Part shown: positions 54,752-62,188 of the stretch, in pieces
How positions within the stretch are numbered: the first letter of the stretch is position 1
Layout of the letters: every line of letters begins with the position of its first letter
NCBI GenBank assembly: GCA_902775735.1
Contig: CACYNH010000006.1
Location: 1 to 64,000, forward strand
Source of the DNA: an uncultured Erysipelotrichaceae bacterium
GTDB lineage: Bacteria; Bacillota_I; Bacilli_A; Erysipelotrichales; Erysipelotrichaceae
Direction of reading: 5' to 3'
DNA: 64,000 nt
Made by a program: the position numbers and the translations under genes
The notes under the pieces: generated by a model
What the model was told of the DNA's origin: nothing
What the model saw: only the letters and a program-made list of their open reading frames with translations
Database searches by the model: none

Positions 54752-55285
54752 ATGTCAGTCAATCTTGAAGACTATATCGCTTCCATTCCCGGCTTTCCCA
54801 TTGAAGGCATTCTTTTCCGTGACGTCACTCCGATCATGACAAATCCTGAAGCTTACCAGCAGACCATTGATCTGATTGCCGAATACGGCAGAAAGGTCAA
54901 GGCCGACCTGGTTGTCGGTCCGGAAAGCAGAGGCTTCTGGTTCGGCTGCCCGGCTGCGCTGCAGATGGGCGTCGGCTTTGCCCCGGTCAGAAAACCCGGC
55001 AAACTGCCCAGAGAAACCGTCAGCTGCAAATATGATCTGGAATACGGTTCCAATGAAGTCCACATGCATAAGGACGCCATCAAGCCCGGCCAGAGAGTCC
55101 TGATCGTCGATGACCTGCTCGCAACCGGCGGAACCGCCAAAGCGACAGCGCAGATGGTCGAGGAACTCGGCGGCACCGTCGCCGGTATCGCCTTCGTCAT
55201 CGAACTCTTCGGCAACGGCATGGAAGGCCGCAAAGTTCTTGAAGGATATGACGTTTACAATATCCTGAAGCTCAGCGATCAGTAA
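54752..55285 (+). CDS. apt: Adenine phosphoribosyltransferase
   Basis: 177 residues. Converts adenine and PRPP to AMP. N-terminal [32 protein letters not shown], and PRPP loop [16 protein letters not shown] with the acidic pair intact, which contrasts with the PRTase at 11590. It lies upstream of relA, as apt does in Bacillus, with a terminator between. Confidence 0.95.
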   Translation: MSVNLEDYIASIPGFPIEGILFRDVTPIMTNPEAYQQTIDLIAEYGRKVKADLVVGPESRGFWFGCPAALQMGVGFAPVRKPGKLPRETVSCKYDLEYGSNEVHMHKDAIKPGQRVLIVDDLLATGGTAKATAQMVEELGGTVAGIAFVIELFGNGMEGRKVLEGYDVYNILKLSDQ

Positions 55286-55299
55286 GAAAAACACTTTTC

Positions 55300-55324
55300 A
55301 GTCCGCACTGCGCGGACTTTTTTG
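55300..55324 (+). terminator. Terminator after apt
   Basis: AGTCCGC, ACTGC, GCGGACT, then Ts. Confidence 0.85.
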
Positions 55325-55402
55325 ACTTTAAGGGTAACTTTGACCTTGAGAAATGATTATTTTGTTTTATTATAGTTGCATTAACAAAGGAAAGGAGACG
55401 CA

Positions 55403-57613
55403 ATGGGGAACAGCGACCGGATCAATCCCACAGTTGACGATGTCATCGATGAGGCGCGCAAGTACATCCACGACCCGATCTCACTCACACTGATCGAGCG
55501 GGCTGCGAATTACGCGTCTGTTCATCATGCCGGCCAGTTCCGCCGCTCCGGCGAACCGTATACGGTCCATCTGATCAACGTCGCCTATATCCTGGCCACC
55601 TTAAGGGTGGGGCCCCAGACCATCGCCGCCGGTTTCCTGCATGACTGCATCGAGGACTGCGGCATCTCAAGGGACGAGCTGGCAAACGAGTTTGATGAGG
55701 AGATCGCCGACCTGGTTGAAGCGGTCACCAAAATCGGCACCCTCAAATACAAGGGCAAGGACGATCCGGAATATCAGGCCGCCAACCACCGCAAGATTTT
55801 CATCGCGATGGCAAGGGATGTGCGCGTCATCATCATCAAGCTGGTCGACCGTCTCCATAACATGCGCACCCTGCAGTACCAGCCGGAAGCTTCCCAGAAG
55901 CGCATTTCCGCCGAAACCCTCGACGTTTACGCACCGATTGCACACAGGCTCGGTATCAGCTCCATCAAAAACGAACTTGAAGACCTCTGTTTCTACTATC
56001 TCAACAGGGATGAATACTACCACATCGCCAAACTGGTCGAAACCAAAAAGGCGGAGCGCGACGCCGCGGTCACAAGGATGATTTCCGAAATCTCTGAAAT
56101 GCTTGGCGAACATAACATCCAGTTCCGCATTTTCGGCCGCTCCAAGCACCTCTATTCCATCTACAAAAAGATGACCACAAAGCATAAGCGCTTTGATGAA
56201 ATCCTTGACCTTCTCGCGATCCGCATCGTCACCAGGACCGAGCTCAGCTGCTATGAGACCCTTGGCTACATCCATGCCAAATACCGTCCGATTCCCGGCC
56301 GCCTGAAGGATTATATCGCGGTTCCCAAGCCCAACATGTACCAGTCGCTGCACACCACGATCATCGGTGAAGACGGCAAGATTTTCGAAGTGCAGATCCG
56401 CACCGAGGAAATGGACGCCATCGCCGAGCGGGGCGTCGCGGCCCACTGGCGCTACAAGGAAGGCGTCAAGTATGACGCAAGGGCCGAACAGAAGGAAATC
56501 GAATCCAAGCTCTCCTGGTTCAAGAACCTGACCACCTATTCCGAAGGCGAAAACGAAAACACCAGCGCTTCCGAATACATGGAAGCCCTCCAGCATGACG
56601 TCTTCTCCGCCTCCGTCTATGTCATGACCCCCAAGGGAAGGGTCATCGACCTGCCCAACGGCGCCACCCCGATCGACTTTGCCTACCGCATCCATACCGA
56701 CGTCGGCCATACGGCAGTCGGGGCGATCGTCAATGACGCCATGGTGCCGCTCAACACCGAGCTCCATACCGGCGACGTCGTGCAGATCAAGACGATGAAA
56801 GGCACCGGACCGTCGGAAGACTGGCTCAAATTCGTCAAGACCAATCAAGCCAGAAACAAGATCCGCAATTACCTGACAAAGAAGGAAACCGAACAGCATG
56901 AATCCCGTGTCCCCGAAGGCGAGAAGATGCTGGCGGATGAACTCAGAAAGCGCGGCTTCAATCCCAAGGATTACATGGAGAGAAAGAAAATCGAAAGTAT
57001 CTGTAAGGATTTCCGCGTCAACAACCATACCGAACTGATGTACGGCATCGCCGTCAAATCGATCAACGTCACCAGCGTGTGCGAAAGGCTCACCAACCAG
57101 AAAGCCCACATTTCCGAAGAGGCGGCTCTTTCCAGGGTCCTCGGCAAGGAAGTCCAGCACCGCTCAACCAAATCAGGTCTGATCATCCCGGGCATCGAGT
57201 CGATGAAGATGTCGCTTGCGCATTGCTGTCTGCCGGTCTATGGCGATCCGATCAAGGGCTACATCACCAAGACCGAAGGAGTCAAGGTCCACCGCCTTGA
57301 CTGTCCGAACATCGCCGACGCCAAAACAAGGCTCATCGATGTGCAGTGGGACGAAGGCGACTCCGAGCGCTATTATGACGCCGACCTCAACGTCATCGCC
57401 AGGGACAGAAGCTTCCTGCTCACCGACGTCGTCACCGTCGTCAGCCAGTGCAAAGCCACCCTTGAAAGCATCAACGCGGCCGTCAACCACGACACTCTGC
57501 TTTCCACCCTCAAGATGGTGATCCGTGTCCATAACATCGATCATCTTAACAACGTCATCGCCAACATGCGCAAGGTGGAATCAGTCATCACCGTTGAGCG
57601 CACCGCCCATTGA
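55403..57613 (+). CDS. relA: Bifunctional (p)ppGpp synthetase/hydrolase (RSH)
   Basis: 736 residues. HD hydrolase domain with His41-His42, His56, His80-Asp81 and Glu84-Asp85 (manganese ligands present, so hydrolysis should work); synthetase domain with YQSLHTTIIGEDG and EVQIRTEEMD; TGS domain (VIDLPNGATPIDFAYRIHTD); zinc-finger-like region (MSLAHCCLPVYGD); C-terminal ACT domain. Stringent response enzyme. AAAGGAG before the ATG. Confidence 0.96.
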   Translation: MGNSDRINPTVDDVIDEARKYIHDPISLTLIERAANYASVHHAGQFRRSGEPYTVHLINVAYILATLRVGPQTIAAGFLHDCIEDCGISRDELANEFDEEIADLVEAVTKIGTLKYKGKDDPEYQAANHRKIFIAMARDVRVIIIKLVDRLHNMRTLQYQPEASQKRISAETLDVYAPIAHRLGISSIKNELEDLCFYYLNRDEYYHIAKLVETKKAERDAAVTRMISEISEMLGEHNIQFRIFGRSKHLYSIYKKMTTKHKRFDEILDLLAIRIVTRTELSCYETLGYIHAKYRPIPGRLKDYIAVPKPNMYQSLHTTIIGEDGKIFEVQIRTEEMDAIAERGVAAHWRYKEGVKYDARAEQKEIESKLSWFKNLTTYSEGENENTSASEYMEALQHDVFSASVYVMTPKGRVIDLPNGATPIDFAYRIHTDVGHTAVGAIVNDAMVPLNTELHTGDVVQIKTMKGTGPSEDWLKFVKTNQARNKIRNYLTKKETEQHESRVPEGEKMLADELRKRGFNPKDYMERKKIESICKDFRVNNHTELMYGIAVKSINVTSVCERLTNQKAHISEEAALSRVLGKEVQHRSTKSGLIIPGIESMKMSLAHCCLPVYGDPIKGYITKTEGVKVHRLDCPNIADAKTRLIDVQWDEGDSERYYDADLNVIARDRSFLLTDVVTVVSQCKATLESINAAVNHDTLLSTLKMVIRVHNIDHLNNVIANMRKVESVITVERTAH

Positions 57614-57624
57614 TATTCATATCT

Positions 57625-57655
57625 GCGGAGTCTTCATCAGATTCCGCTTTTCTTT
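57625..57655 (+). terminator. Terminator after relA
   Basis: GCGGAGTC, TTCATCA, GATTCCGC, then TTTTCTTT. Confidence 0.75.
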
Positions 57656-57689
57656 GCGTATAATGATCCTGACAGTAAAAGGTTCTCTT

Positions 57690-58181
57690 ATGAAGAAAAT
57701 GTATTCAGATATGGACAATCCCGATGTGCAGATGCTGATGAAGCTGATTGAAAAGCGGGATCTGCAGACAGTGATACGGTGGATCGCCGCCTGCAGCGAA
57801 GCTTTTCTGTGCCCGTCTGTCGGTGATGTCAGGGAACTTGCGGATCTTCTGAAAAAAACAGATCTTTCCAAAGAAGACAAAGCGGTAATCAAATCCATGC
57901 TCACCGCCATGCGCAAAAGGGCGGCAGCTGAAAAGGATCCTGCTCTTCAGGCGTCCTTAAGAGCCGTTTCCACCGGCGCCGCCGTGATTTCAACCCCGTC
58001 AAGCGCCCTTGGCTTTGTTCTGTACCTTTCTGTGGCCGCAGCGTATCATGCCTGTGATCCCAAAGATGAGGAAACATGCATGCGTGAAGCGGAGGCGGTT
58101 ATACACCGGTGCAGGGTCATGCTGGAGGAAACGCCGGAAGCTGAAGAGGGGAAAGCTCTGAAGGTGAAGTGGAACTGTTAA
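57690..58181 (+). CDS. Small helical protein of unknown function
   Basis: 163 residues, mainly alpha-helical, no signal peptide. RRVxR-like helices and a central hydrophobic, Ala/Ser-rich stretch (AVISTPSSALGFVLYLSVAAAYHAC) recall HEAT-like or immunity-type helical proteins, such as putative Imm proteins, but I recognise no family. I chose ATG 57690 since AAAAGG lies seven bases before it; TATAAT at 57659-57664 lies upstream and overlaps the alternative ATG at 57663. It stands alone between relA and the T-box. Confidence 0.6.
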   Translation: MKKMYSDMDNPDVQMLMKLIEKRDLQTVIRWIAACSEAFLCPSVGDVRELADLLKKTDLSKEDKAVIKSMLTAMRKRAAAEKDPALQASLRAVSTGAAVISTPSSALGFVLYLSVAAAYHACDPKDEETCMREAEAVIHRCRVMLEETPEAEEGKALKVKWNC

Positions 58182-58201
58182 GGACAGAAAATGATTCCGT
58201 C

Positions 58202-58230
58202 TTGTGCACATTCACAAAAACGGCTATAAT
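58202..58230 (+). promoter_or_regulatory. Promoter of hisS-aspS
   Basis: TATAAT at 58225-58230, with a poor -35 (TTGTGC) 17 bases upstream. Confidence 0.55.
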
Positions 58231-58236
58231 CCTTAG

Positions 58237-58468
58237 GTATACAAATTCGATGAGCGGGAAGCGCTGCTGAAGGACTGTGAAAGAAGCGACAATGGTATGG
58301 TGAAAGCATTGGGCAGCCACAACAGCCGGACACCCGTGAGAAGACCTCCTGAAATGACAGTAGGGAGGTACGTGATCCGCGTTAAGGAATCAAGCGTACA
58401 GCTGATTCAGCTGTAAAACAAGGTGGTACCGCGCATAGATGCGTCCTTGAGAAAGGATGCTTTTTTTA
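58237..58468 (+). promoter_or_regulatory. T-box riboswitch controlling hisS-aspS
   Basis: About 230 nt. The T-box AAGGTGGTACCGCG is at 58420-58433 and can form the antiterminator. Stem I base: GCGGG (58254-58258) with CCCGT (58333-58337), next helix GCTG/CAGC. The specifier loop strand CGGACA holds GAC (58329-58331, Asp) followed by the usual purine A, and overlaps CAC (58331-58333, His). Terminator GCGTCCTT-GAGA-AAGGATGC plus Ts at 58441-58468. Uncharged tRNA binding allows read-through. Confidence 0.92.
58441..58468 (+). terminator. Conditional terminator of the T-box
   Basis: GCGTCCTT, GAGA, AAGGATGC (one G-U pair) and seven Ts, alternative to the antiterminator. Confidence 0.9.
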
Positions 58469-58485
58469 TTTAAGGAGGAGGGCAT

Positions 58486-59751
58486 ATGAGCTATCAGACA
58501 CCCCGCGGAACCTACGACATCCTGCCGTCAGATATCAACAAATGGCATGATGTGGAAAGGGTCATCCGGGAAAAAACATCACTTTACCGCTACCGTGAAA
58601 TCAGAACACCGTATTTTGAGGATACATCCGTTTTCAAACGGGAAAACGACTCCTCCGACATGGTCAACAAGGAAATGTACACCTTCACCATGGGCTCCGA
58701 GTCCTACACGCTCAGACCCGAAGGCACAGCCGGCGTCATCCGCGCCTTTGACCAGCACAAGCTTTACGGCTCCATGGAAATGCCGGCCAGATTCTATTAC
58801 GTCGGCGCCATGTTCCGTCACGAAAGACCGCAGAAGGGCAGACAGCGCCAGTTCACCCAGTTCGGTGTGGAAAATATCGGCGCCAAGACGCCCGAGATCG
58901 ACGCTGAGACAATCGCCCTTGGCTATGACATCGTCAAGGCGATGGGAATTTCCTCAATCAAGGTTTTAATCAACACACTGGGCGACGATGAATCCAGAGC
59001 CGCCTACCGTGAGGCGCTCAAAAAGCACTTCGCACCGCACCTGGATGATCTGTGCGGTGACTGCAAGAGGCGCTATGAACAGAACCCGCTGCGCATTCTC
59101 GACTGCAAGGTCGACCATGACAAGGAATGCATGGCAAGCGCCCCGAAGCTTTCCGAATACCTCAATGAGGAATCCAGAAACTATTTCAGTCAGGTTCTTG
59201 CCTGTCTGGACGCCCTGGGCATTCCCTATGAAATCGACGAAAGGCTCGTCAGAGGCCTTGACTACTACACCCACACCGTCTTTGAAGTTGTTTCCACAAG
59301 ACCTGATTCAGGCGCCCAGGCGACCATCTTCGCCGGCGGCAGATACGATCACTTCGTGGAATACTACGGCGGACCGGAAATGAGCGGCATCGGCTTTGCG
59401 ATCGGTCTGGAAAGACTGATCTCCCTTGCGACCGAGGAAGGGTACCCGTTCCCTGAAGAGAATCAGTGCGACGTCTATGTCATCGGCCTTGGCAATGTGG
59501 GCGACAGTGTTCTTAAAACACTCGCGATGCTCAGAAACGCGGGCTACCGGGCGGAAGGCAATCTTGTCAAAAGATCCCTCAAGGCGCAATTCAAGAGCGC
59601 CGACAGGGCAATGGCGAAGTACATCGTCATCCTTGGGGAGGATGAAGTGGCTGCCGGCACGCTGAATGTCAAAAACGCGGCTGACAAGACACAGCTGACC
59701 CTGAAGAACGAAGAGCTTCTCGGACAGCTTGAAAAATGGGAGGAAGAATAA
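58486..59751 (+). CDS. hisS: Histidyl-tRNA synthetase
   Basis: 421 residues, class II enzyme. N-terminal TPRGTYDILP, motif 2 region MFRHERPQKGRQRQF, the histidine-binding RGLDYYTHTVFE, motif 3 GIGFAIGLERL, and a C-terminal anticodon-binding domain (about 325-421). GGAGGAG precedes the ATG. Under T-box control together with aspS. Confidence 0.97.
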   Translation: MSYQTPRGTYDILPSDINKWHDVERVIREKTSLYRYREIRTPYFEDTSVFKRENDSSDMVNKEMYTFTMGSESYTLRPEGTAGVIRAFDQHKLYGSMEMPARFYYVGAMFRHERPQKGRQRQFTQFGVENIGAKTPEIDAETIALGYDIVKAMGISSIKVLINTLGDDESRAAYREALKKHFAPHLDDLCGDCKRRYEQNPLRILDCKVDHDKECMASAPKLSEYLNEESRNYFSQVLACLDALGIPYEIDERLVRGLDYYTHTVFEVVSTRPDSGAQATIFAGGRYDHFVEYYGGPEMSGIGFAIGLERLISLATEEGYPFPEENQCDVYVIGLGNVGDSVLKTLAMLRNAGYRAEGNLVKRSLKAQFKSADRAMAKYIVILGEDEVAAGTLNVKNAADKTQLTLKNEELLGQLEKWEEE

Positions 59752-59752
59752 A

Positions 59753-61510
59753 ATGGAACGCACATGCGGAAACGGCACCCTGCGCAAAAGTGACGCCGGA
59801 AAGAAAGTCACACTGATCGGCTGGGTCGCCAAAAGAAGAAATCTCGGTTCGCTCGTCTTTATCGACCTGCGCGACCGCAGCGGCATTGTCCAGGTCACAT
59901 TCGATGAGACAATGGCGGAAAAGGTGAAGGATGTCCGCAATGAATACATCCTGCAGGTAAAGGGAACCGTCACCGAAAGAGGCCAGGCGAATCCGAAGCT
60001 GGAGACCGGCGAAATCGAAGTCCTGGCTGAGGAAGTCACCATCGTCAACCGCGCCGAAACAGCGCCGATCGACATCAGCGACGACACCGCCACAAACGAA
60101 GACACAAGACTGAAGTACCGCTATCTCGACTTAAGAAGGCCGTCCCTTCAGAAGATCATGATGCTCAGACACAGAGTGTGCATGACAGCGAGAAGGGTTC
60201 TCGATGAAAAGGGCTTTGTCGAAATCGAAACCCCGATCCTGGCCAGAAGCACGCCCGAGGGCGCAAGAGACTACCTTGTTCCTTCCAGAATCTACAACGG
60301 CCGTTTCTGGGCGCTTCCCCAGTCGCCGCAGATCTACAAGCAGCTGCTCATGATCGCCGGCATGGAAAAGTACTTCCAGATCGCAAGATGTTTCCGTGAC
60401 GAAGACCTCAGAGCTGACAGACAGCCTGAATTCACCCAGATCGATATCGAAATGAGCTTCGGCGATGAAGACACCATCTTCGGCGTTGTCGAAGACCTGA
60501 TGAAGGCCATCTTCAAAGACACCATCGGGTATGATCTTGAAGACCGTTTCGTCCGCATTCCTTACGCTGAGTGCATCAGAAGATTCGGCTCCGACAAGCC
60601 TGACCTGCGCTTCGGAAACGAGATCCAGGATCTGACTCCGCTGTTTGAAAACACTGAATTCCAGGTCTTCCGCTCCGTGATCGACAACGGCGGTCTCATC
60701 AGTGCCCTGCACTTTGAAAACTGCGCCGACAAGTACAGCAGAAAGACCATCGACAAGCTTCAGGACTTCGTCAAGCACGGCTTCAAGGCAAAGGCTCTGG
60801 CATGGCTGAAGATGGAAAACGGCGCTCTCGCCGGCTCCGTCGCCAAGCCTCTTTCCGAGACTGAAAAGCAGGCCGTCATTGAAAAGCTGAACATGAAGGA
60901 CAACGACATCGTCTTCATCATCGCCGACTCCATGAAAGTCGCTAACGCCGCCCTCGGCGCCTTAAGAGTCAGACTGGCGAAGGAACTCGGCCTTGTGGAA
61001 GAGGGCGTCTACAAGTTCCTGTGGGTCACCGACTTCCCGATGTTTGAATACAGCGAGGAAGAGGACAGATGGGTCGCCGCCCACCATCCTTTCACCGCAA
61101 TCAAAGAAGAAGATCTCGACAAGCTCTTCAGCGATCCCGAACATGTTTCCTCAAGAGCCTATGACCTTGTGCTCAACGGCTACGAGCTGCTCTCCGGCTC
61201 GATCCGTATCCATGATCAGGACCTGCAGGAAAAGGTCTTCGAGGCAATCGGTCTCACCATGGAAAAGGCGAAGGAAAGATTCGGCTTCTTCCTTGACGCC
61301 TTCCGCTACGGCACACCGCCTCATGGCGGCGTCGGCATCGGACTGGAAAGACTGGTCATGGTATTGGCGGGAACAGACAACATCAGAGATGTCGTCGCAT
61401 TCCCGACAACCAACAGTTCGCTTGATCTGATGAGCGAAGCGCCAAACGTGGTGGATCAGGCCCAGCTCGACATCCTCGGCATTAAACTGGCAGAAGATAA
61501 TAAAGAGTAA
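59753..61510 (+). CDS. aspS: Aspartyl-tRNA synthetase
   Basis: 585 residues, the bacterial long form. OB anticodon domain (about 1-110: IGWVAKRRNLGSLVFIDLRDRSG), class II core with FRDEDLRADRQPEFTQ, the GAD insertion domain (about 280-420) and motif 3 GVGIGLERLVM. Start ATG 59753 lies one base after the hisS stop and uses GGAGGAAG inside hisS. The 24-base longer frame lacks a site. Confidence 0.97.
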   Translation: MERTCGNGTLRKSDAGKKVTLIGWVAKRRNLGSLVFIDLRDRSGIVQVTFDETMAEKVKDVRNEYILQVKGTVTERGQANPKLETGEIEVLAEEVTIVNRAETAPIDISDDTATNEDTRLKYRYLDLRRPSLQKIMMLRHRVCMTARRVLDEKGFVEIETPILARSTPEGARDYLVPSRIYNGRFWALPQSPQIYKQLLMIAGMEKYFQIARCFRDEDLRADRQPEFTQIDIEMSFGDEDTIFGVVEDLMKAIFKDTIGYDLEDRFVRIPYAECIRRFGSDKPDLRFGNEIQDLTPLFENTEFQVFRSVIDNGGLISALHFENCADKYSRKTIDKLQDFVKHGFKAKALAWLKMENGALAGSVAKPLSETEKQAVIEKLNMKDNDIVFIIADSMKVANAALGALRVRLAKELGLVEEGVYKFLWVTDFPMFEYSEEEDRWVAAHHPFTAIKEEDLDKLFSDPEHVSSRAYDLVLNGYELLSGSIRIHDQDLQEKVFEAIGLTMEKAKERFGFFLDAFRYGTPPHGGVGIGLERLVMVLAGTDNIRDVVAFPTTNSSLDLMSEAPNVVDQAQLDILGIKLAEDNKE

Positions 61511-61562
61511 TTTCTGTACTGTCAAGACTGTTATTGATATTCCCGGCGGATATATAATGTGT

Positions 61563-61718
61563 TTGCCGGAGGACCACATATTTTTCCTACATTTTGATAT
61601 AAGGGAATTCTGACTGGCGATTTCTGTTGTGAACGCCCGGTACGGCCGGGAATCCTGAGGAATGACCAAGAATACCCACCTCTACATAAGAGGGAACATA
61701 TCAACCCTTCGGCCTTTA
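61563..61718 (+). ncRNA. Structured RNA, probable 6S RNA
   Basis: In the aspS-yneF gap, without a coding frame. TATAAT at 61553-61558 is upstream. Closing stem GCCGGAGG (61565-61572) with CCTTCGGC (61706-61713); inner TTGATAT/ATATCAA; strong apical hairpin CCCGG-TACGG-CCGGG; small hairpin CCTCT-ACATA-AGAGG on the 3' side of the central region. The rod with an asymmetric central bubble and 3' side hairpin fits 6S RNA, and B. subtilis 6S-1 also lies next to aspS. Sequence conservation is too low for certainty. Confidence 0.5.
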
Positions 61719-61729
61719 TTAAATTCATG

Positions 61730-61757
61730 ACTGCTCCGTTTGCGGGGCAGTTTTCTT
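61730..61757 (+). terminator. Terminator after the 6S-like RNA
   Basis: ACTGCTCC, GTTTGC, GGGGCAGT, then TTTTCTT. Confidence 0.8.
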
Positions 61758-61819
61758 ATTGCGAACGGATATGAAACAGGGTAAAATACCCCTTGTATAA
61801 GACAGGCAGGTGATTGATT

Positions 61820-62032
61820 ATGAATGAATTCTGGGCCTCATTGTTATGGTTCCTGGCTGGCGCTGTCGTCGCCGCAGTCGTCACATTCTTCGTGACAAAG
61901 AAGTACTTTGAGAAGCAGCTCAAGGAAAATCCGCCGATCAACGAAAAGATGATCCGCGCAATGTTCATGCAGATGGGCAGAAAACCTTCCGAAGCACAGA
62001 TCCGGCAGGTTATGAAGAATCTTCAGAAATAG
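61820..62032 (+). CDS. yneF: YneF/UPF0154 family membrane protein
   Basis: 70 residues: one N-terminal membrane segment (about 5-27), then a basic cytoplasmic part with NPPINEKMIRAMFMQMGRKP and QIRQVMKNL, the family signature. Function unknown but widely kept in Bacillota and Mollicutes. ATG 61820 is preferred over an in-frame TTG at 61814. Confidence 0.93.
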   Translation: MNEFWASLLWFLAGAVVAAVVTFFVTKKYFEKQLKENPPINEKMIRAMFMQMGRKPSEAQIRQVMKNLQK

Positions 62033-62044
62033 CATTCCTGAACA

Positions 62045-62073
62045 GGGCTCACAATGTGGGTCCTTTTAATTTG
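62045..62073 (+). terminator. Possible terminator after yneF
   Basis: GGGCTCAC pairs with GTGGGTCC (two G-U pairs) before TTTTAATTT. Weak. Confidence 0.5.
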
Positions 62074-62188
62074 CATTCTGCGGAAAGTTGTTGAAACATG
62101 TAGCTATTTTCCATGTTTTTCAATGGGACCTCTATGTAAATTTTTTTCAAGTGCGAGTATAATAAAAAAGGTTAAAACAGGAGGACTT

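Noticed and set aside
55667-57160. 497-codon minus-strand frame opposite relA
   Set aside because: Shadow of a coding region with intact RSH domains.
61602-61651. ZTP (pfl) riboswitch, because TGACTGGCGA matches its first conserved box
   Set aside because: The second conserved part (CCGCCTGGGC) is missing, and yneF is not a ZTP-regulated gene.
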